Part shown: positions 24,225-32,686 of the stretch, piece by piece
Numbering within the stretch: position 1 is the first letter of the stretch
How the letters are laid out: each line of letters starts with the position of its first letter
Source: Acidobacteriaceae bacterium
Lineage (GTDB): Bacteria > Acidobacteriota > Terriglobia > Terriglobales > Acidobacteriaceae
NCBI GenBank assembly: GCA_025355505.1
Contig: JANXZM010000001.1
Location: 1-50,933, forward strand
Length of the DNA: 50,933 nt
Reading direction: 5' to 3'
Notes under the pieces: generated by a model
The model's database searches: none
What the model saw: the letters and a program-made list of their open reading frames with translations, nothing else
What the model was told of the DNA's origin: nothing
Made by a program: the position numbers and the translations under genes

Positions 24225-25280
24225 TTAGCTTCTTTGGAACGAATCGGCGAATGCATCGAGATTGGTTTTCTCAATCACCCGTTCGTAGTCGTCGCCGAGA
24301 AATTTCTTCAGCCGGTCAGTGTTCATGATGTACTGGCCGGTCATGTAAGGGACAGCATCCGGTGGAATGGCCGAGATGTTCCAATTCCACAAGAACTGCA
24401 GAACCCGGCGCATGCCCCACAATCCGGGGACTCGCAGCAATTTGGCGTGCGCCATTTCGATACACTGCGCGAAGGTCAAAGGGTCGCCGCGTCCGGCAAC
24501 GTTCAGGATGGTCAGTCGCTGCGCTTCCGGTTCCCGCCTTAGTATCCATGCGATCAGGCGCGCCATGTCATCGACGTGGACGAACTGGATTTTGTTGTCC
24601 AGATACTTCTGGCCGAAGGGCAGCATGCAGGGCAGGCGTTTTGCCGACTGGCGCATGCGGGCGGCGCGCGGACCCTTCCCGTTGGGCGTTCCGCGGAAAG
24701 ATCCCATCAGATAATTTTCGACGGTGGCTCCCGCAAAAATGTGGGGACGCAGAATAAAAACGCCGCATCCGCGCAGGGAAGGCGCGCGCTGCTGCACGAC
24801 GAGATCGCTTTCTTTCTTATGGATCGCGTAAGGCAGCGTGTGAGCGGCGAGTGGCGAGTCTTCCGCGACGGGTGCGGGCAGGTCGGAGCCATACGCCGAA
24901 ACGCTGCTGGGAAAGATGAATTGCCGAACGGTGCTTCTGGTATTACGGTTGGCTTCAGCGATGGCTTCCATCACGCGGGCTGTGCCGGCCACGTTGATCC
25001 GCCACATGCGATCAACGTCCAGAACTCCTGAGCGCTGGGGATCGATAACAAACGCCAAGTGCACAACGGACACAGGCTGCACCTCGCGCAGCAGCAGGAG
25101 CAACTCGCGGGTGGCTTCTTCTTTTCCCAGGTCGAGCGGCACAAAGCGGTCAACCGGGGAATGAGTTGGGGGCGTGACATCGATGCCCACCACCGTCCAG
25201 TCCGACAGTTGCTGCACGAGCCGCTGGCCAAGATTGCCCGAAACGCCGGTGACAATGATGGTTGGCTTTCCCGTATCCAT
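24225..25280 (-). CDS. NAD-dependent epimerase/dehydratase (extended SDR)
   Basis: The N-terminus TIIVTGVSGNLGQRLVQQL is the Rossmann glycine motif of extended short-chain dehydrogenases, and D34-type acidic specificity for NAD is suggested by VVGIDV. The catalytic Tyr-Lys pair is in YAIHKKESD, with the Ser in FPSSVSAYG ahead of it. The length of 351 aa fits sugar-nucleotide epimerases and related reductases. The substrate region (residues about 200-330) shows no diagnostic motif. It directly follows the parvulin gene: the parvulin stop codon and this ATG are adjacent bases, so the two are translated from one message. Confidence 0.88.
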   Translation of the reverse strand: MDTGKPTIIVTGVSGNLGQRLVQQLSDWTVVGIDVTPPTHSPVDRFVPLDLGKEEATRELLLLLREVQPVSVVHLAFVIDPQRSGVLDVDRMWRINVAGTARVMEAIAEANRNTRSTVRQFIFPSSVSAYGSDLPAPVAEDSPLAAHTLPYAIHKKESDLVVQQRAPSLRGCGVFILRPHIFAGATVENYLMGSFRGTPNGKGPRAARMRQSAKRLPCMLPFGQKYLDNKIQFVHVDDMARLIAWILRREPEAQRLTILNVAGRGDPLTFAQCIEMAHAKLLRVPGLWGMRRVLQFLWNWNISAIPPDAVPYMTGQYIMNTDRLKKFLGDDYERVIEKTNLDAFADSFQRS

Positions 25281-26381
25281 TTAGTCGGGGTCGTCTTCGC
25301 CCGCTTGGGCAGGCGGCTTTGCTCCCCTTGGAAATGGCGGCATGGCAGGATTTCGGGTGGGGCCGAAGTAGGCATCGTTCAGGTCAACATTGCCCTGAAA
25401 ACCCTGCATGCTGTCGCGATTGCGTTGGCTGGAAATCAGGTTACGAATCTCCGGTTTCACCGTATCCAGCGCTAATGTCTCCTTGCTGATCAGCTTGTAG
25501 ATGTAGTGGCCGCTGTTGGGCTCGGAGATCAATTCAGACACTTCACCAGGCTTTAAATCCATGACCGCCTGCTGGTCTTTCTGCAGCGTGGCGCGGCGCA
25601 CCTTCTCCATCTTTGTGCTAGGCGTATTTCCCGGAAGTCCAGCGGCGGCGTAGGCTTCCTTTTGCAGCTTGTCAGGGTCTTCCCCTTTCACGGCACGGGC
25701 GTGGAGATCGGCAGCGACCTTCTTCATGGCTGCTTCCGCAGCTTTTTGTTGCGCCTCGGTCGGCGGCTGGGTCGGGATGGCCTTGGGCTTTACCCCTTTC
25801 GCATTGGGCCTGGGCTTTACGGCTGAAGGCACAATTTGTTTTGCGCGGGGAATGAAAATCCGCGCAAAGGTGGCTTGCTCGTAGGACGGTTCGTTTTTCT
25901 TGTAATAGTCCTCGATATCACCGTCGGTAACCTTGCCGGCATCTTCCTGCAGCGCGCGGCTCAGTTCCTGGGAAAGAATTTGCATGCGCGCAAAGTACAT
26001 CATTTCGTCGAATTTGGGCTGTTTGTCGAGGCCGCGTTTCTCCGCCGCGGTGGACATCCTTAGCATGCGCGCATAGGCGGTTGCGAGTTGGCGACGAATG
26101 GCTGGCGACATTCCCGGCTGCAGCGCTTCGGCAAGCTTCTCAAATTGCGCGCGGCTGATCACGGTTTTGCAGGCGTCGCCCTGTTGGGCTGCATCGGCGC
26201 AGAAACTTTTCAGCGTGATTACCGTATCGTCGGGCCCAACTTTTACTTCGGGGGCCTTATCGGTCGTGGCGGAAGCGCTTTGTTCCGCCTTCGCTCCGGC
26301 GGCGGAAGGTGTAGCCGGTTGCGCTGCTTGTCCGTAGGCCAAGCCAGCTAGCAGGAGACACACGAGGCACTGGAAACGCAT
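25281..26381 (-). CDS. Periplasmic parvulin-type peptidyl-prolyl isomerase
   Basis: A signal peptide covers about 1-19 (CLVCLLLAGLAYGQA). An N-terminal helical chaperone region as in SurA/PrsA (about 60-170: ISRAQFEKLAEAL, ARMLRMSTAAEKRGLDKQP, DIEDYYKKNEPSYEQATFARIFIP) leads into the parvulin domain, whose late motifs are MDLKPGEVSELISEPNSGHYIYKLISKE. A Lys/Ala/Pro-rich stretch (about 190-235) is inserted inside the domain. It should assist folding of exported proteins. A basic, likely disordered tail closes it. First gene of a two-gene unit with the SDR gene. It is divergent from the CDF transporter, and the 110-bp gap between must hold both promoters. Confidence 0.85.
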   Translation of the reverse strand: MRFQCLVCLLLAGLAYGQAAQPATPSAAGAKAEQSASATTDKAPEVKVGPDDTVITLKSFCADAAQQGDACKTVISRAQFEKLAEALQPGMSPAIRRQLATAYARMLRMSTAAEKRGLDKQPKFDEMMYFARMQILSQELSRALQEDAGKVTDGDIEDYYKKNEPSYEQATFARIFIPRAKQIVPSAVKPRPNAKGVKPKAIPTQPPTEAQQKAAEAAMKKVAADLHARAVKGEDPDKLQKEAYAAAGLPGNTPSTKMEKVRRATLQKDQQAVMDLKPGEVSELISEPNSGHYIYKLISKETLALDTVKPEIRNLISSQRNRDSMQGFQGNVDLNDAYFGPTRNPAMPPFPRGAKPPAQAGEDDPD

Positions 26382-26491
26382 GAATCTGGATCCTCCAGGA
26401 AGAAATTGCGACGAACGTCATCGTAGCATGTCCCGCCGGAGACCGGGCACGGGGAGGCAAGGGGTTGGCGGCGGGCGAATCCAAAGCGATA

Positions 26492-27931
26492 ATGGAGCTT
26501 ATGCCGGAAATTCAGGCCACCTTCAGTTCCGGGTCGATGCGCCGCGAAAAACGAGACGTTGCCGGGAATTCGGTCCTGGCGGCTCTGGTGATTACCGGTC
26601 TGAAAGTTGTTGTGGGGATCACGACGGGCTCGCTGGGAATTTTGTCGGAGGCTGCACACTCCGGATTGGATCTGGTTGCGGCCCTTCTGACGTTTTTTTC
26701 GGTGCAAGTTTCCGACAAGCCGGCGGACGCCGATCACCAGTACGGACACGGCAAGGTTGAGAATATTTCGGCCTTCATAGAAACCGGTCTGCTCCTGATG
26801 ACCTGCGTCTGGATCATCTATGAATCGACCAAGCGGCTGTTCTTTCACAGCGTGGAAATTGAGCCGAGCTGGGCTGCGTTCGCGGTCATGATGCTGTCGA
26901 TCGTAGTCGATGCCTGGCGCTCCCGCGCACTGGGACGCATTGCAACGAAGTACGACAGTCAGGCACTGGAAGCCGACGCGCTGCATTTTTCAACGGACAT
27001 CTGGTCAAGTGGGGTAGTTATCCTGGGCCTCGCGCTGGTTTGGGCGGGGCGACACTATCACGTGGGGTGGCTGCGTCAGGCCGATCCGATTTCCGCACTT
27101 TTTGTGGCGGGCGTGGTGGTTTCCGTGAGTTGGCGGTTGGCACGGAGAACGGTGGATGCGCTGCTCGATGCGGCGCCGGCCGGCGTGCGCAGTCAGATAC
27201 TGGACCGGATCAGGACCGTCGAAGGCGTGCTCGAAGTGGAGCGGGTCCGGTTTCGGAAAGCTGGGAATAGGTACTTCGCGGATGTTTCTGTGGGACTGGA
27301 ACGCAACTTCACGTTCCAGCGCTCGGAGCAAGTGTCCGTTGCGGTGAAGTCGCGGGTGCGCGAGGTTTTACCCGATGCCGACGTGGTGGTGCACACGGTT
27401 CCGTGGGCGCGGCGGACGGAAAATATTTTTGACCGCATCCGCGCCGTGGCCACTCGCCACAACTTCAACGTGCACGACGTAAGCGTGCAGGACCTGAACG
27501 GCCAGTTGCACGTAGAGCAGCATCTGGAGCTCGACGAGCAACTCAGCATGAAGCAGGCGCACGACGAAGTTACCCGGCTGGAGACGGAGATGCGCACCGA
27601 GATCCCGGAGATTGCGACCATCCTCACCCATATTGAAAGCGAGCCGGCGACGATTGAAAGGGGAGAGGAGATCGTGCTCGAGCCGGAGTTGGAACAGCGG
27701 CTCAAGGATATTGTGAAGGAGTTTCCCGAGGTAATGGACGTGCACGACTTCCAGTTCAAGAAAGTACGCGCGCGGCTTTATGTTTCCTGTCACTGCACGT
27801 TGCCCGATGACATGCCGCTGTCGCGCGTGCACGACGTCCAGACCTCGCTAGAGATCCGCTTCAAACATGACGCACCAGAACTGTTCCGCGTCCTGATTCA
27901 TCCCGAGCCGATGACGGATAACCGGAGGTAG
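26492..27931 (+). CDS. CDF-family metal efflux transporter with long tail
   Basis: The first 210 residues are a cation diffusion facilitator membrane domain: LGILSEAAHSGLDL in helix 2, DADHQYGHGKVENISAF (metal-site Asp/His) and ALEADALHFSTDIWSS in helix 5 with the D/H pair of site A. The start at 26492 is chosen over a TTG at 26465, which lacks a ribosome site; an ATG at 26501 is also possible. The C-terminal part is about 270 residues instead of the usual 90 and contains three successive units resembling ZT dimerisation domains (about 205-290, 300-375 and 395-470). The third carries SCHC. It should export Zn2+, Fe2+ or a similar ion in exchange for protons. Confidence 0.9.
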   Translation: MELMPEIQATFSSGSMRREKRDVAGNSVLAALVITGLKVVVGITTGSLGILSEAAHSGLDLVAALLTFFSVQVSDKPADADHQYGHGKVENISAFIETGLLLMTCVWIIYESTKRLFFHSVEIEPSWAAFAVMMLSIVVDAWRSRALGRIATKYDSQALEADALHFSTDIWSSGVVILGLALVWAGRHYHVGWLRQADPISALFVAGVVVSVSWRLARRTVDALLDAAPAGVRSQILDRIRTVEGVLEVERVRFRKAGNRYFADVSVGLERNFTFQRSEQVSVAVKSRVREVLPDADVVVHTVPWARRTENIFDRIRAVATRHNFNVHDVSVQDLNGQLHVEQHLELDEQLSMKQAHDEVTRLETEMRTEIPEIATILTHIESEPATIERGEEIVLEPELEQRLKDIVKEFPEVMDVHDFQFKKVRARLYVSCHCTLPDDMPLSRVHDVQTSLEIRFKHDAPELFRVLIHPEPMTDNRR

Positions 27932-27941
27932 CCTAGCTGGT

Positions 27942-27974
27942 GGAGCGCCGGACGTGCTCGCCCGTCTCTCCATT
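27942..27974. repeat. Degenerate GACGGGCG-family repeat
   Basis: GGAGCGCCGGACGTGCTCGC then CCGTCTCTCCATT aligns with the better-preserved copies at 23295 and 38158, including the CTCTCCA tail. The stem is decayed. It lies between the CDF gene and the OsmC gene. Confidence 0.45.
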
Positions 27975-27998
27975 GTGTGTTAGACGAAGAGAGGCCCA

Positions 27999-28400
27999 AT
28001 GATTGAAGCTTCAGTAAATTGGACGGACAAAGACCGATACGTAGGGTCGGCAACTTCACGGCACTCGATCGTGATGGATACCGCAACCGAGAAGACCGCC
28101 AACACTCCGATGGAGTTAGTGTTGCTCGGTTTGTGCGGTTGCACGGCATCGGACGTGGTGGGAATTCTCCGCAAGAAACGCGAGACATTCACCGGGATCG
28201 AGGTGCGGGCAGAGGCCGAAAGAGCGGACGGCTACCCCGCCGTCTATATATCGATTCACCTGACTTATCTTGTTCGTGGACAGGTGACGCAAAAGGCTAT
28301 GGAAGACGCGGTGCGGCTTTCGAAAGAGAAGTACTGCTCGGTTTCCGCCATGCTGGAGAAGACTGCAAAGATCACCTACACCATTGAGCACGTTTCGTGA
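27999..28400 (+). CDS. OsmC/Ohr-family protein
   Basis: A small cytosolic protein of the OsmC fold. The two redox cysteines expected for thiol peroxidase activity are present: C48 in LCGCTASDVV at the start of the long central helix, and C113 in EKYCSVSAML. Residues 1-35 give the N-terminal beta-hairpin (ASVNWTDKDRYVG) and 86-95 the swapped strands (IHLTYLVRGQVT). Relatives reduce organic hydroperoxides using lipoylated or low-molecular thiols. The extra C46 is unusual. The stop overlaps the GTG of the EamA gene by 4 bp (GTGA), so the two are translationally coupled. Confidence 0.9.
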   Translation: MIEASVNWTDKDRYVGSATSRHSIVMDTATEKTANTPMELVLLGLCGCTASDVVGILRKKRETFTGIEVRAEAERADGYPAVYISIHLTYLVRGQVTQKAMEDAVRLSKEKYCSVSAMLEKTAKITYTIEHVS

Positions 28401-29356
28401 AGACTGGCCCTCATCCGCTGCGGGGGTATTTCTATATTGCGAGTGCAGCCCTTCTGTGGGGTGTCTCGGCGACGCTCGGTCGCGCGGCATTTACTGGGCG
28501 TTTGCTGCACGGCGGGGCATCGCTCAGTGCGATCGATCCCTTAATCCTGTCGCAGAGCCGCGCAACCTTGTCGCTGGCGGTGTTACTACCCGTCCTGCTA
28601 GTGCGGCGAGGAGCGTCCGCGCTGCGCGTTCCCGGGCGCGACCTGGTGCGCTTTTTCCTGCTTGGAGTTCTGGGAGTCGCGGCCTCGAACTATCTCTACT
28701 ACCTCGCGATTCAACGGACGAACGTGGCGACGGCCATTATCCTGCAATACACGGCGCCGGTTTGGGTGCTGCTCTATACAGTGGCTCGCGGAGCGCAGCG
28801 GCCCTCCGTGCGCAGAAGTGGAGCTGTGTGTCTGGCCGTGGCGGGTTGCGCGCTGGCGGTCGGCTTTGTCGGTTCGGGCGGTTTCCGTATGGATGCGGTC
28901 GGTGTCACGGCTGCACTGCTGGCCGCATTTTCCTTTGCGTTTTATAACGTCAGCGGACACAGTGTGCTGGCGCGCTACGACCGCTGGAAAGTTCTGCTGT
29001 GGGTGTTGGTGGGTACTTCATCATTCTGGATATTTGTGAATCCCCCGTGGAAAATTATTTCCGCTCACTATGGCCGGCAGTCGTGGGGATTCATGCTGGT
29101 GTTTTCGCTGGTATCCGTGCTCGGTCCATTTTCCTGCTACTTCGCGGGTTTGCAGCATCTGGAGCCGACCCGCGCCATTGTAGTTAGTTGCCTGGAGCCG
29201 GTGTTCAGCATCGTGATTGCCGCGCTTGTACTGGGAGAGTTACTGCGGCCGATGCAGACCGTAGGAATTGTTCTGGTGTTGGTGGCGATTGTGCTGATTC
29301 AGCTGCCGGAGCGTACCAACCGGGGAGAAGAACTGGTGGTCGAACCAATTGAGTGA
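28397..29356 (+). CDS. EamA/DMT-superfamily transporter
   Basis: About ten membrane helices in two EamA repeats of five each (residues about 10-150 and 165-300). Seen: GYFYIASAALLWGVSATLGRAAF in helix 1, FLLGVLGVAASNYLYYLAIQRTNVATAIILQYTAPVW, a typical EamA stretch, and the second-repeat equivalent CYFAGLQHLEPTRAIVVSCLEPVFSIVIAAL. The length of 319 aa is normal. These carriers export or import metabolites such as amino acids or nucleosides; the substrate is not predictable. The start is a GTG that overlaps the OsmC stop codon. Transcription ends at a repeat region facing the MFS gene. Confidence 0.92.
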   Translation: MKTGPHPLRGYFYIASAALLWGVSATLGRAAFTGRLLHGGASLSAIDPLILSQSRATLSLAVLLPVLLVRRGASALRVPGRDLVRFFLLGVLGVAASNYLYYLAIQRTNVATAIILQYTAPVWVLLYTVARGAQRPSVRRSGAVCLAVAGCALAVGFVGSGGFRMDAVGVTAALLAAFSFAFYNVSGHSVLARYDRWKVLLWVLVGTSSFWIFVNPPWKIISAHYGRQSWGFMLVFSLVSVLGPFSCYFAGLQHLEPTRAIVVSCLEPVFSIVIAALVLGELLRPMQTVGIVLVLVAIVLIQLPERTNRGEELVVEPIE

Positions 29357-29360
29357 GCCT

Positions 29361-29421
29361 GGCGGAGGGACGGGCGTCTAGCCCGTGCTTTGCTTGTGTA
29401 GAGCGGACACTCCTGTCCGCT
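29361..29421. repeat. Paired hairpins between convergent genes
   Basis: A GACGGGCG-family copy with stem ACGGGC/GCCCGT (29370-29386) is followed by a second perfect hairpin, AGCGGACA-CTCC-TGTCCGCT (29402-29421). They sit between the converging EamA and MFS genes and could end transcription from the EamA side. Confidence 0.6.
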
Positions 29422-29538
29422 GACTTTGACTTTGCCTATTCTCATCACTAAATCGCCGTATTCGCCTGCAATCGATGCCGGACGGGGACAAAGCTCATGC
29501 AACGGTCTCGGCCCACTGACCCTCCCCCAGTGAACGCG

Positions 29539-30840
29539 TCACGCTAACTTCTTGCCCTTCGTCTCTGGCAACTGCGTCGCCATCAAGCAAGCCAAAAAAA
29601 ACCCAGCCCCGCACAAATAGAAAGCCCAGCTCAACCCTTTCGCCTGGCCCACGCGCCCGATCACATAGGGCCCAACTGAACTGAGCGTCCGCGCCCCGTT
29701 ATAAGTGAAGCCTAGAGCCCGCGCTCGCAGCCCTGTCGGGAAAATCTCGCTGGCGATGATCCCGGAACCGGAGAACATTCCTGTGCCGAAGAAAGCAACC
29801 ATCGTCCCCAGTGCGAGCAATGCGACTGGCGACCGCGCCATGGCATACAGCGGCACCAGCACAGCCGCCATGAATGTATACAGCATGAACGACCGACGGC
29901 GGCCTATGTGATCTGCGACCCACCCGAAGCTGAGATATCCGGGGAACATGCCGAACAGGTTGAGGACAACCAGCAGCGTCGTAGTTCCCATGATGCCGAA
30001 GCCGCGCCCACCTTGTTCGACCGGAAGTGACAAGTAGGGTGGAAGCCAGGTAAACAGTCCCCACCATCCAAACATGCCGAAGAAGTTGAGCAGGAGAAGG
30101 ACGACTGTGCTCTTGCGGTAAGGCGTCCGAAAGATAGCAAAGAAAGATTCATTCCCCGGTGTTCGGAGCTTGCCCTGAGCGAAGTCGAAGGGTGCCCCCT
30201 GTGGTTCAAGCTTTTGACCTTGCCCTGCCAGCCGCCGATGCTCCTTCCACATCTCCGATTCGGGCACGCGATTCTGAATCCAGAGCGTGATCAGCGCCGG
30301 CAGGATCCCCACGAAAAACACATACCGCCAGCTAGCGTATCGCAAGACGACTCCGGACACGAGCGCCGCCAGCGCGAAGCCAATCGCCCAGGAACTCTGC
30401 ACCACTGAAATCGCCTTGGCCCGCAATTCATCGGGCCACGTTTCTGCAACCAGGGTTGCACCTGTGTTCCACTCGCCTCCCATCCCCAGTCCGAGGATAA
30501 AGCGAAACACCGCCAGCATGAGCACGGTGGTGGACAAGCCGGAAGCGAACGAGCAGATCGAGTAAGTCAAGATGCTGAGCATCAGGGCGCGCTTGCGTCC
30601 GATACGGTCGGCGAGAAAGCCGAAAAACACGCCGCCGATGCCGGAAGCCAGCAGCGTGAGCGTATAGAGAAGGCCGGACGTAGCCTTCGACATGCCCAGA
30701 TCGCGCATGACGTGCGTCAGGACCAGCGCGTAAAGCATGGCGTCAAAGGCGTCCAGCATCCAGCCGAGAGCGGCCGCCAGTAAGGTGCGGCGCTGTGCGG
30801 GGCTGGCTTGCTTCAGGAGTTGGATCGGGCCGATGGCCAT
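29539..30840 (-). CDS. MFS transporter (organic-acid/sialate-type)
   Basis: Twelve-helix major facilitator. The first half has GWMLDAFDAMLYALVL (helix 1) and the signature FGFLADRIGRKRALML between helices 2 and 3; the second half has FGWVADHIGRRRSFML at the matching place. RFILGLGMGGEWNTG is typical of the metabolite:H+ and aromatic acid/sialate symporters. The central loop (about 190-235) contains the odd segment GAPFDFAQGKLRTPG, encoded by a dispersed DNA repeat inserted in frame. Because the loop is cytoplasmic and flexible, the carrier may still work. The start ATG lies 46 bp from the ribF stop; both genes are on the minus strand, so it may be read with them. Confidence 0.92.
   Translation of the reverse strand: MAIGPIQLLKQASPAQRRTLLAAALGWMLDAFDAMLYALVLTHVMRDLGMSKATSGLLYTLTLLASGIGGVFFGFLADRIGRKRALMLSILTYSICSFASGLSTTVLMLAVFRFILGLGMGGEWNTGATLVAETWPDELRAKAISVVQSSWAIGFALAALVSGVVLRYASWRYVFFVGILPALITLWIQNRVPESEMWKEHRRLAGQGQKLEPQGAPFDFAQGKLRTPGNESFFAIFRTPYRKSTVVLLLLNFFGMFGWWGLFTWLPPYLSLPVEQGGRGFGIMGTTTLLVVLNLFGMFPGYLSFGWVADHIGRRRSFMLYTFMAAVLVPLYAMARSPVALLALGTMVAFFGTGMFSGSGIIASEIFPTGLRARALGFTYNGARTLSSVGPYVIGRVGQAKGLSWAFYLCGAGFFLACLMATQLPETKGKKLA
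30151..30201 (-). repeat. In-frame dispersed repeat inside MFS gene
   Basis: On the minus strand this stretch reads CCCTTCGACTTCGCTCAGGG then CAAGCTCCG, translated as PFDFAQGKLR. I recall this DNA motif as a widely scattered repeat in several bacterial phyla. It falls in the loop between helices 6 and 7, keeps the frame and interrupts no helix. The presence of the segment is seen; its being a repeat is from memory. Confidence 0.55.
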
Positions 30841-30886
30841 TCGGAGTGCGATTGTATCAGCCGGCGGCCGGAAGAATCAGGAAAAC

Positions 30887-31822
30887 CTATCGCAGGAGAC
30901 GGAAGTAACGCTTGGCCTTTGCCACGTCCCGTCCGATCTGTTCTTTCAGCGTTTCGATGGAAGGGAACTTGATCTCGTCGCGCAGGCGATCGAGGAAGTG
31001 GAGTTCGACTTCGGTTTCCGCTGAAACTTCAATTGGATGGAAATTCAGCAAGTGGGACTCGATTGCAAACGAATCGCTCCCAAAAGTCGGGCGGTTCCCG
31101 ATGTTGGTGACCGAGTCGAAACACTCGTTCCCGACGCGAGTGCGCGTGACATAGACGCCATCTTTGGGAACGAGTTCTTCGTAGCGCGCGAGATTGATAG
31201 TGGGTACGGTGTACTTCGAACCATAGCCGCGTCCGCGGCCAGCAGTGGAGAGAATGCTGAACGGACGCGCCAGTAAGTGGCGTGCCCGGCTCACTTGGCC
31301 TTCGGAAAGCAACTTCCGGATGTGACTGCTCGAAACATTTTCTCCCCGTAGCCGCATCTCCGGATAATCGTGCACTTCAAATCCCATTTTCCGGCCTAGA
31401 TCGCGCAGCAGTTCAATGTTTCCCGCGGCCTTGTGTCCAAAGTGGAAGTTGTAGCCTTCGTGAACTTCGCGGGCATGCAAGCGCTTCTTCAGAATCTCAT
31501 GAGCAAACTGGTGCGGTGTCATCAGCGAAAGATCGCGCGAGAAGGGAAGCAACAGAACCGCAGCGATGCCGGTCGCTTCCAGCAGGCGCAGTTTTTCCGG
31601 AAGCGGAGTGAGCAGTTTCAGGTTGTGATCGGGGCGAAGAATGCGGGCAGGGTGGGGGTCGAAAGTGACAACCACCGACTGCGCATTTTCGGTTTTCGCC
31701 CGCCGCACGATCTCGCCGATGACATGATGGTGAGCGCGATGCACGCCGTCGAAGTTACCGACGCTGAGCAGCGCTGGGCCGAAGTCGTGGGGAAGGTCGT
31801 CGAGTTTGTAAAAAGTCTTCAT
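30887..31822 (-). CDS. ribF: Riboflavin kinase / FAD synthetase
   Basis: A bifunctional enzyme making FMN and FAD from riboflavin. The N-terminal nucleotidyltransferase half begins SVGNFDGVHRAHHHVI, the HxGH-like motif with A in place of the common G, and includes FDPHPARILRPD and SSSHIRKLLSEGQ. The C-terminal riboflavin kinase half (from about 180) has RGRGYGSKYTVPTINL, GVYVTRT and TNIGNRPTFG, the phosphate- and flavin-binding segments. Length 311 aa, standard. No FMN riboswitch is seen upstream; the 90-bp gap to the previous gene is filled by a fold-back repeat. Downstream comes the MFS gene on the same strand. Confidence 0.96.
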   Translation of the reverse strand: MKTFYKLDDLPHDFGPALLSVGNFDGVHRAHHHVIGEIVRRAKTENAQSVVVTFDPHPARILRPDHNLKLLTPLPEKLRLLEATGIAAVLLLPFSRDLSLMTPHQFAHEILKKRLHAREVHEGYNFHFGHKAAGNIELLRDLGRKMGFEVHDYPEMRLRGENVSSSHIRKLLSEGQVSRARHLLARPFSILSTAGRGRGYGSKYTVPTINLARYEELVPKDGVYVTRTRVGNECFDSVTNIGNRPTFGSDSFAIESHLLNFHPIEVSAETEVELHFLDRLRDEIKFPSIETLKEQIGRDVAKAKRYFRLLR

Positions 31823-31835
31823 CCAAAAATCTCTT

Positions 31836-31909
31836 CACCGCCAAGACGCCGAGGACGTCGAAAATTTCTTGAACAGGATTCTCTTGGCGCTCTTGGCGTC
31901 TCAGCGGTG
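31836..31909. repeat. Fold-back intergenic repeat
   Basis: CACCGCCAAGACGCCGAGG at the left and GGCGTCTCAGCGGTG at the right are near-exact reverse complements, with an inner TCTTGGCGC unit. It fills the whole gap between the PhnP-like gene and ribF, both on the minus strand, so it will be present in their shared transcript as an extended stem. Confidence 0.7.
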
Positions 31910-31912
31910 CAT

Positions 31913-32686
31913 CTAAATCTCAAACTCCAGCTTCATCCCATCAAACGCCAGCCGCACGCCGGGCGGCAACGTGCCATTCGTCGCCTCGTGCGGCAGGTCG
32001 TGGCAGATGTGCGTGAAAAACGCGCGCTTCGGTTTCACTTCTTCCACGATTTTCAGCGACTGCCCAACCGTCGAATGCGTGGGATGCGGCTTGTAGCGCA
32101 GCGCGTCCAGAAACAGGATGTCAAGATCGTGCAATTTCTCCCGCGTTTCGGCTGGGACCTCGCTGTGATCGGTCAGGTAGGCGGCCGATCCGAAACGGAA
32201 ACCAAGGATTGGCACTTCGCCGTGGATCACGGTCAACGGCTCGAAGCGCGCCCCGAAGAGTTCGACAGCGCCCTCGATCGGCTGCAGGTCAACCTGCGGC
32301 AGTCCGCCAAACTTATACTCGGCTTCAAAAATGTAGCGAAACATGTTGCGAAGAAATTCGCAGCCTCGCGGCGTGGCATAAAGGGGCAGCTTGCCCGGCT
32401 TGTGGTGATAAGTCAGGGGCCGCAGATCGTCGATTCCGAGGATGTGATCGGCGTGCGTGTGGGTGTAGAGCACGGCATCGAGCTGTGTGATCTTTTCGCG
32501 CAGCGCCTGCTCACGAAAATCAGGCGTGCTGTCGATCATCACGTGGCGGCCGTTGTAGCTGACCATCACGGAGGGGCGAGTGCGGCGGTCGCGCGGGTCT
32601 GGCGAACGGCAGACGGCGCAATCGCAGCCGATCGTCGGTACTCCCATCGACGTGCCGCTGCCTAATACCGTCAGAGTCGCGTGCAT
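31913..32686 (-). CDS. PhnP-like metallo-beta-lactamase-fold phosphodiesterase
   Basis: The metal-binding motif HTHADHILGID, with further ligands in the DHSEVP and LDALRYKPHPTHS regions, marks the beta-lactamase hydrolase fold. The beginning LGSGTSMGVPTIGCDCAVCRS carries cysteines as in PhnP, where they hold a structural zinc. Length 257 aa, as PhnP. E. coli PhnP opens cyclic phosphates in phosphonate breakdown, but there is no phn gene cluster here, so the real substrate may be another cyclic or oligonucleotide phosphodiester. Its ATG overlaps the stop of the DUF1844 gene by one base, a sign of translational coupling. Confidence 0.9.
   Translation of the reverse strand: MHATLTVLGSGTSMGVPTIGCDCAVCRSPDPRDRRTRPSVMVSYNGRHVMIDSTPDFREQALREKITQLDAVLYTHTHADHILGIDDLRPLTYHHKPGKLPLYATPRGCEFLRNMFRYIFEAEYKFGGLPQVDLQPIEGAVELFGARFEPLTVIHGEVPILGFRFGSAAYLTDHSEVPAETREKLHDLDILFLDALRYKPHPTHSTVGQSLKIVEEVKPKRAFFTHICHDLPHEATNGTLPPGVRLAFDGMKLEFEI

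Noticed and set aside
31823-31912. FMN riboswitch before ribF
   Set aside because: The gap holds only a fold-back repeat; none of the conserved RFN-element segments is present.
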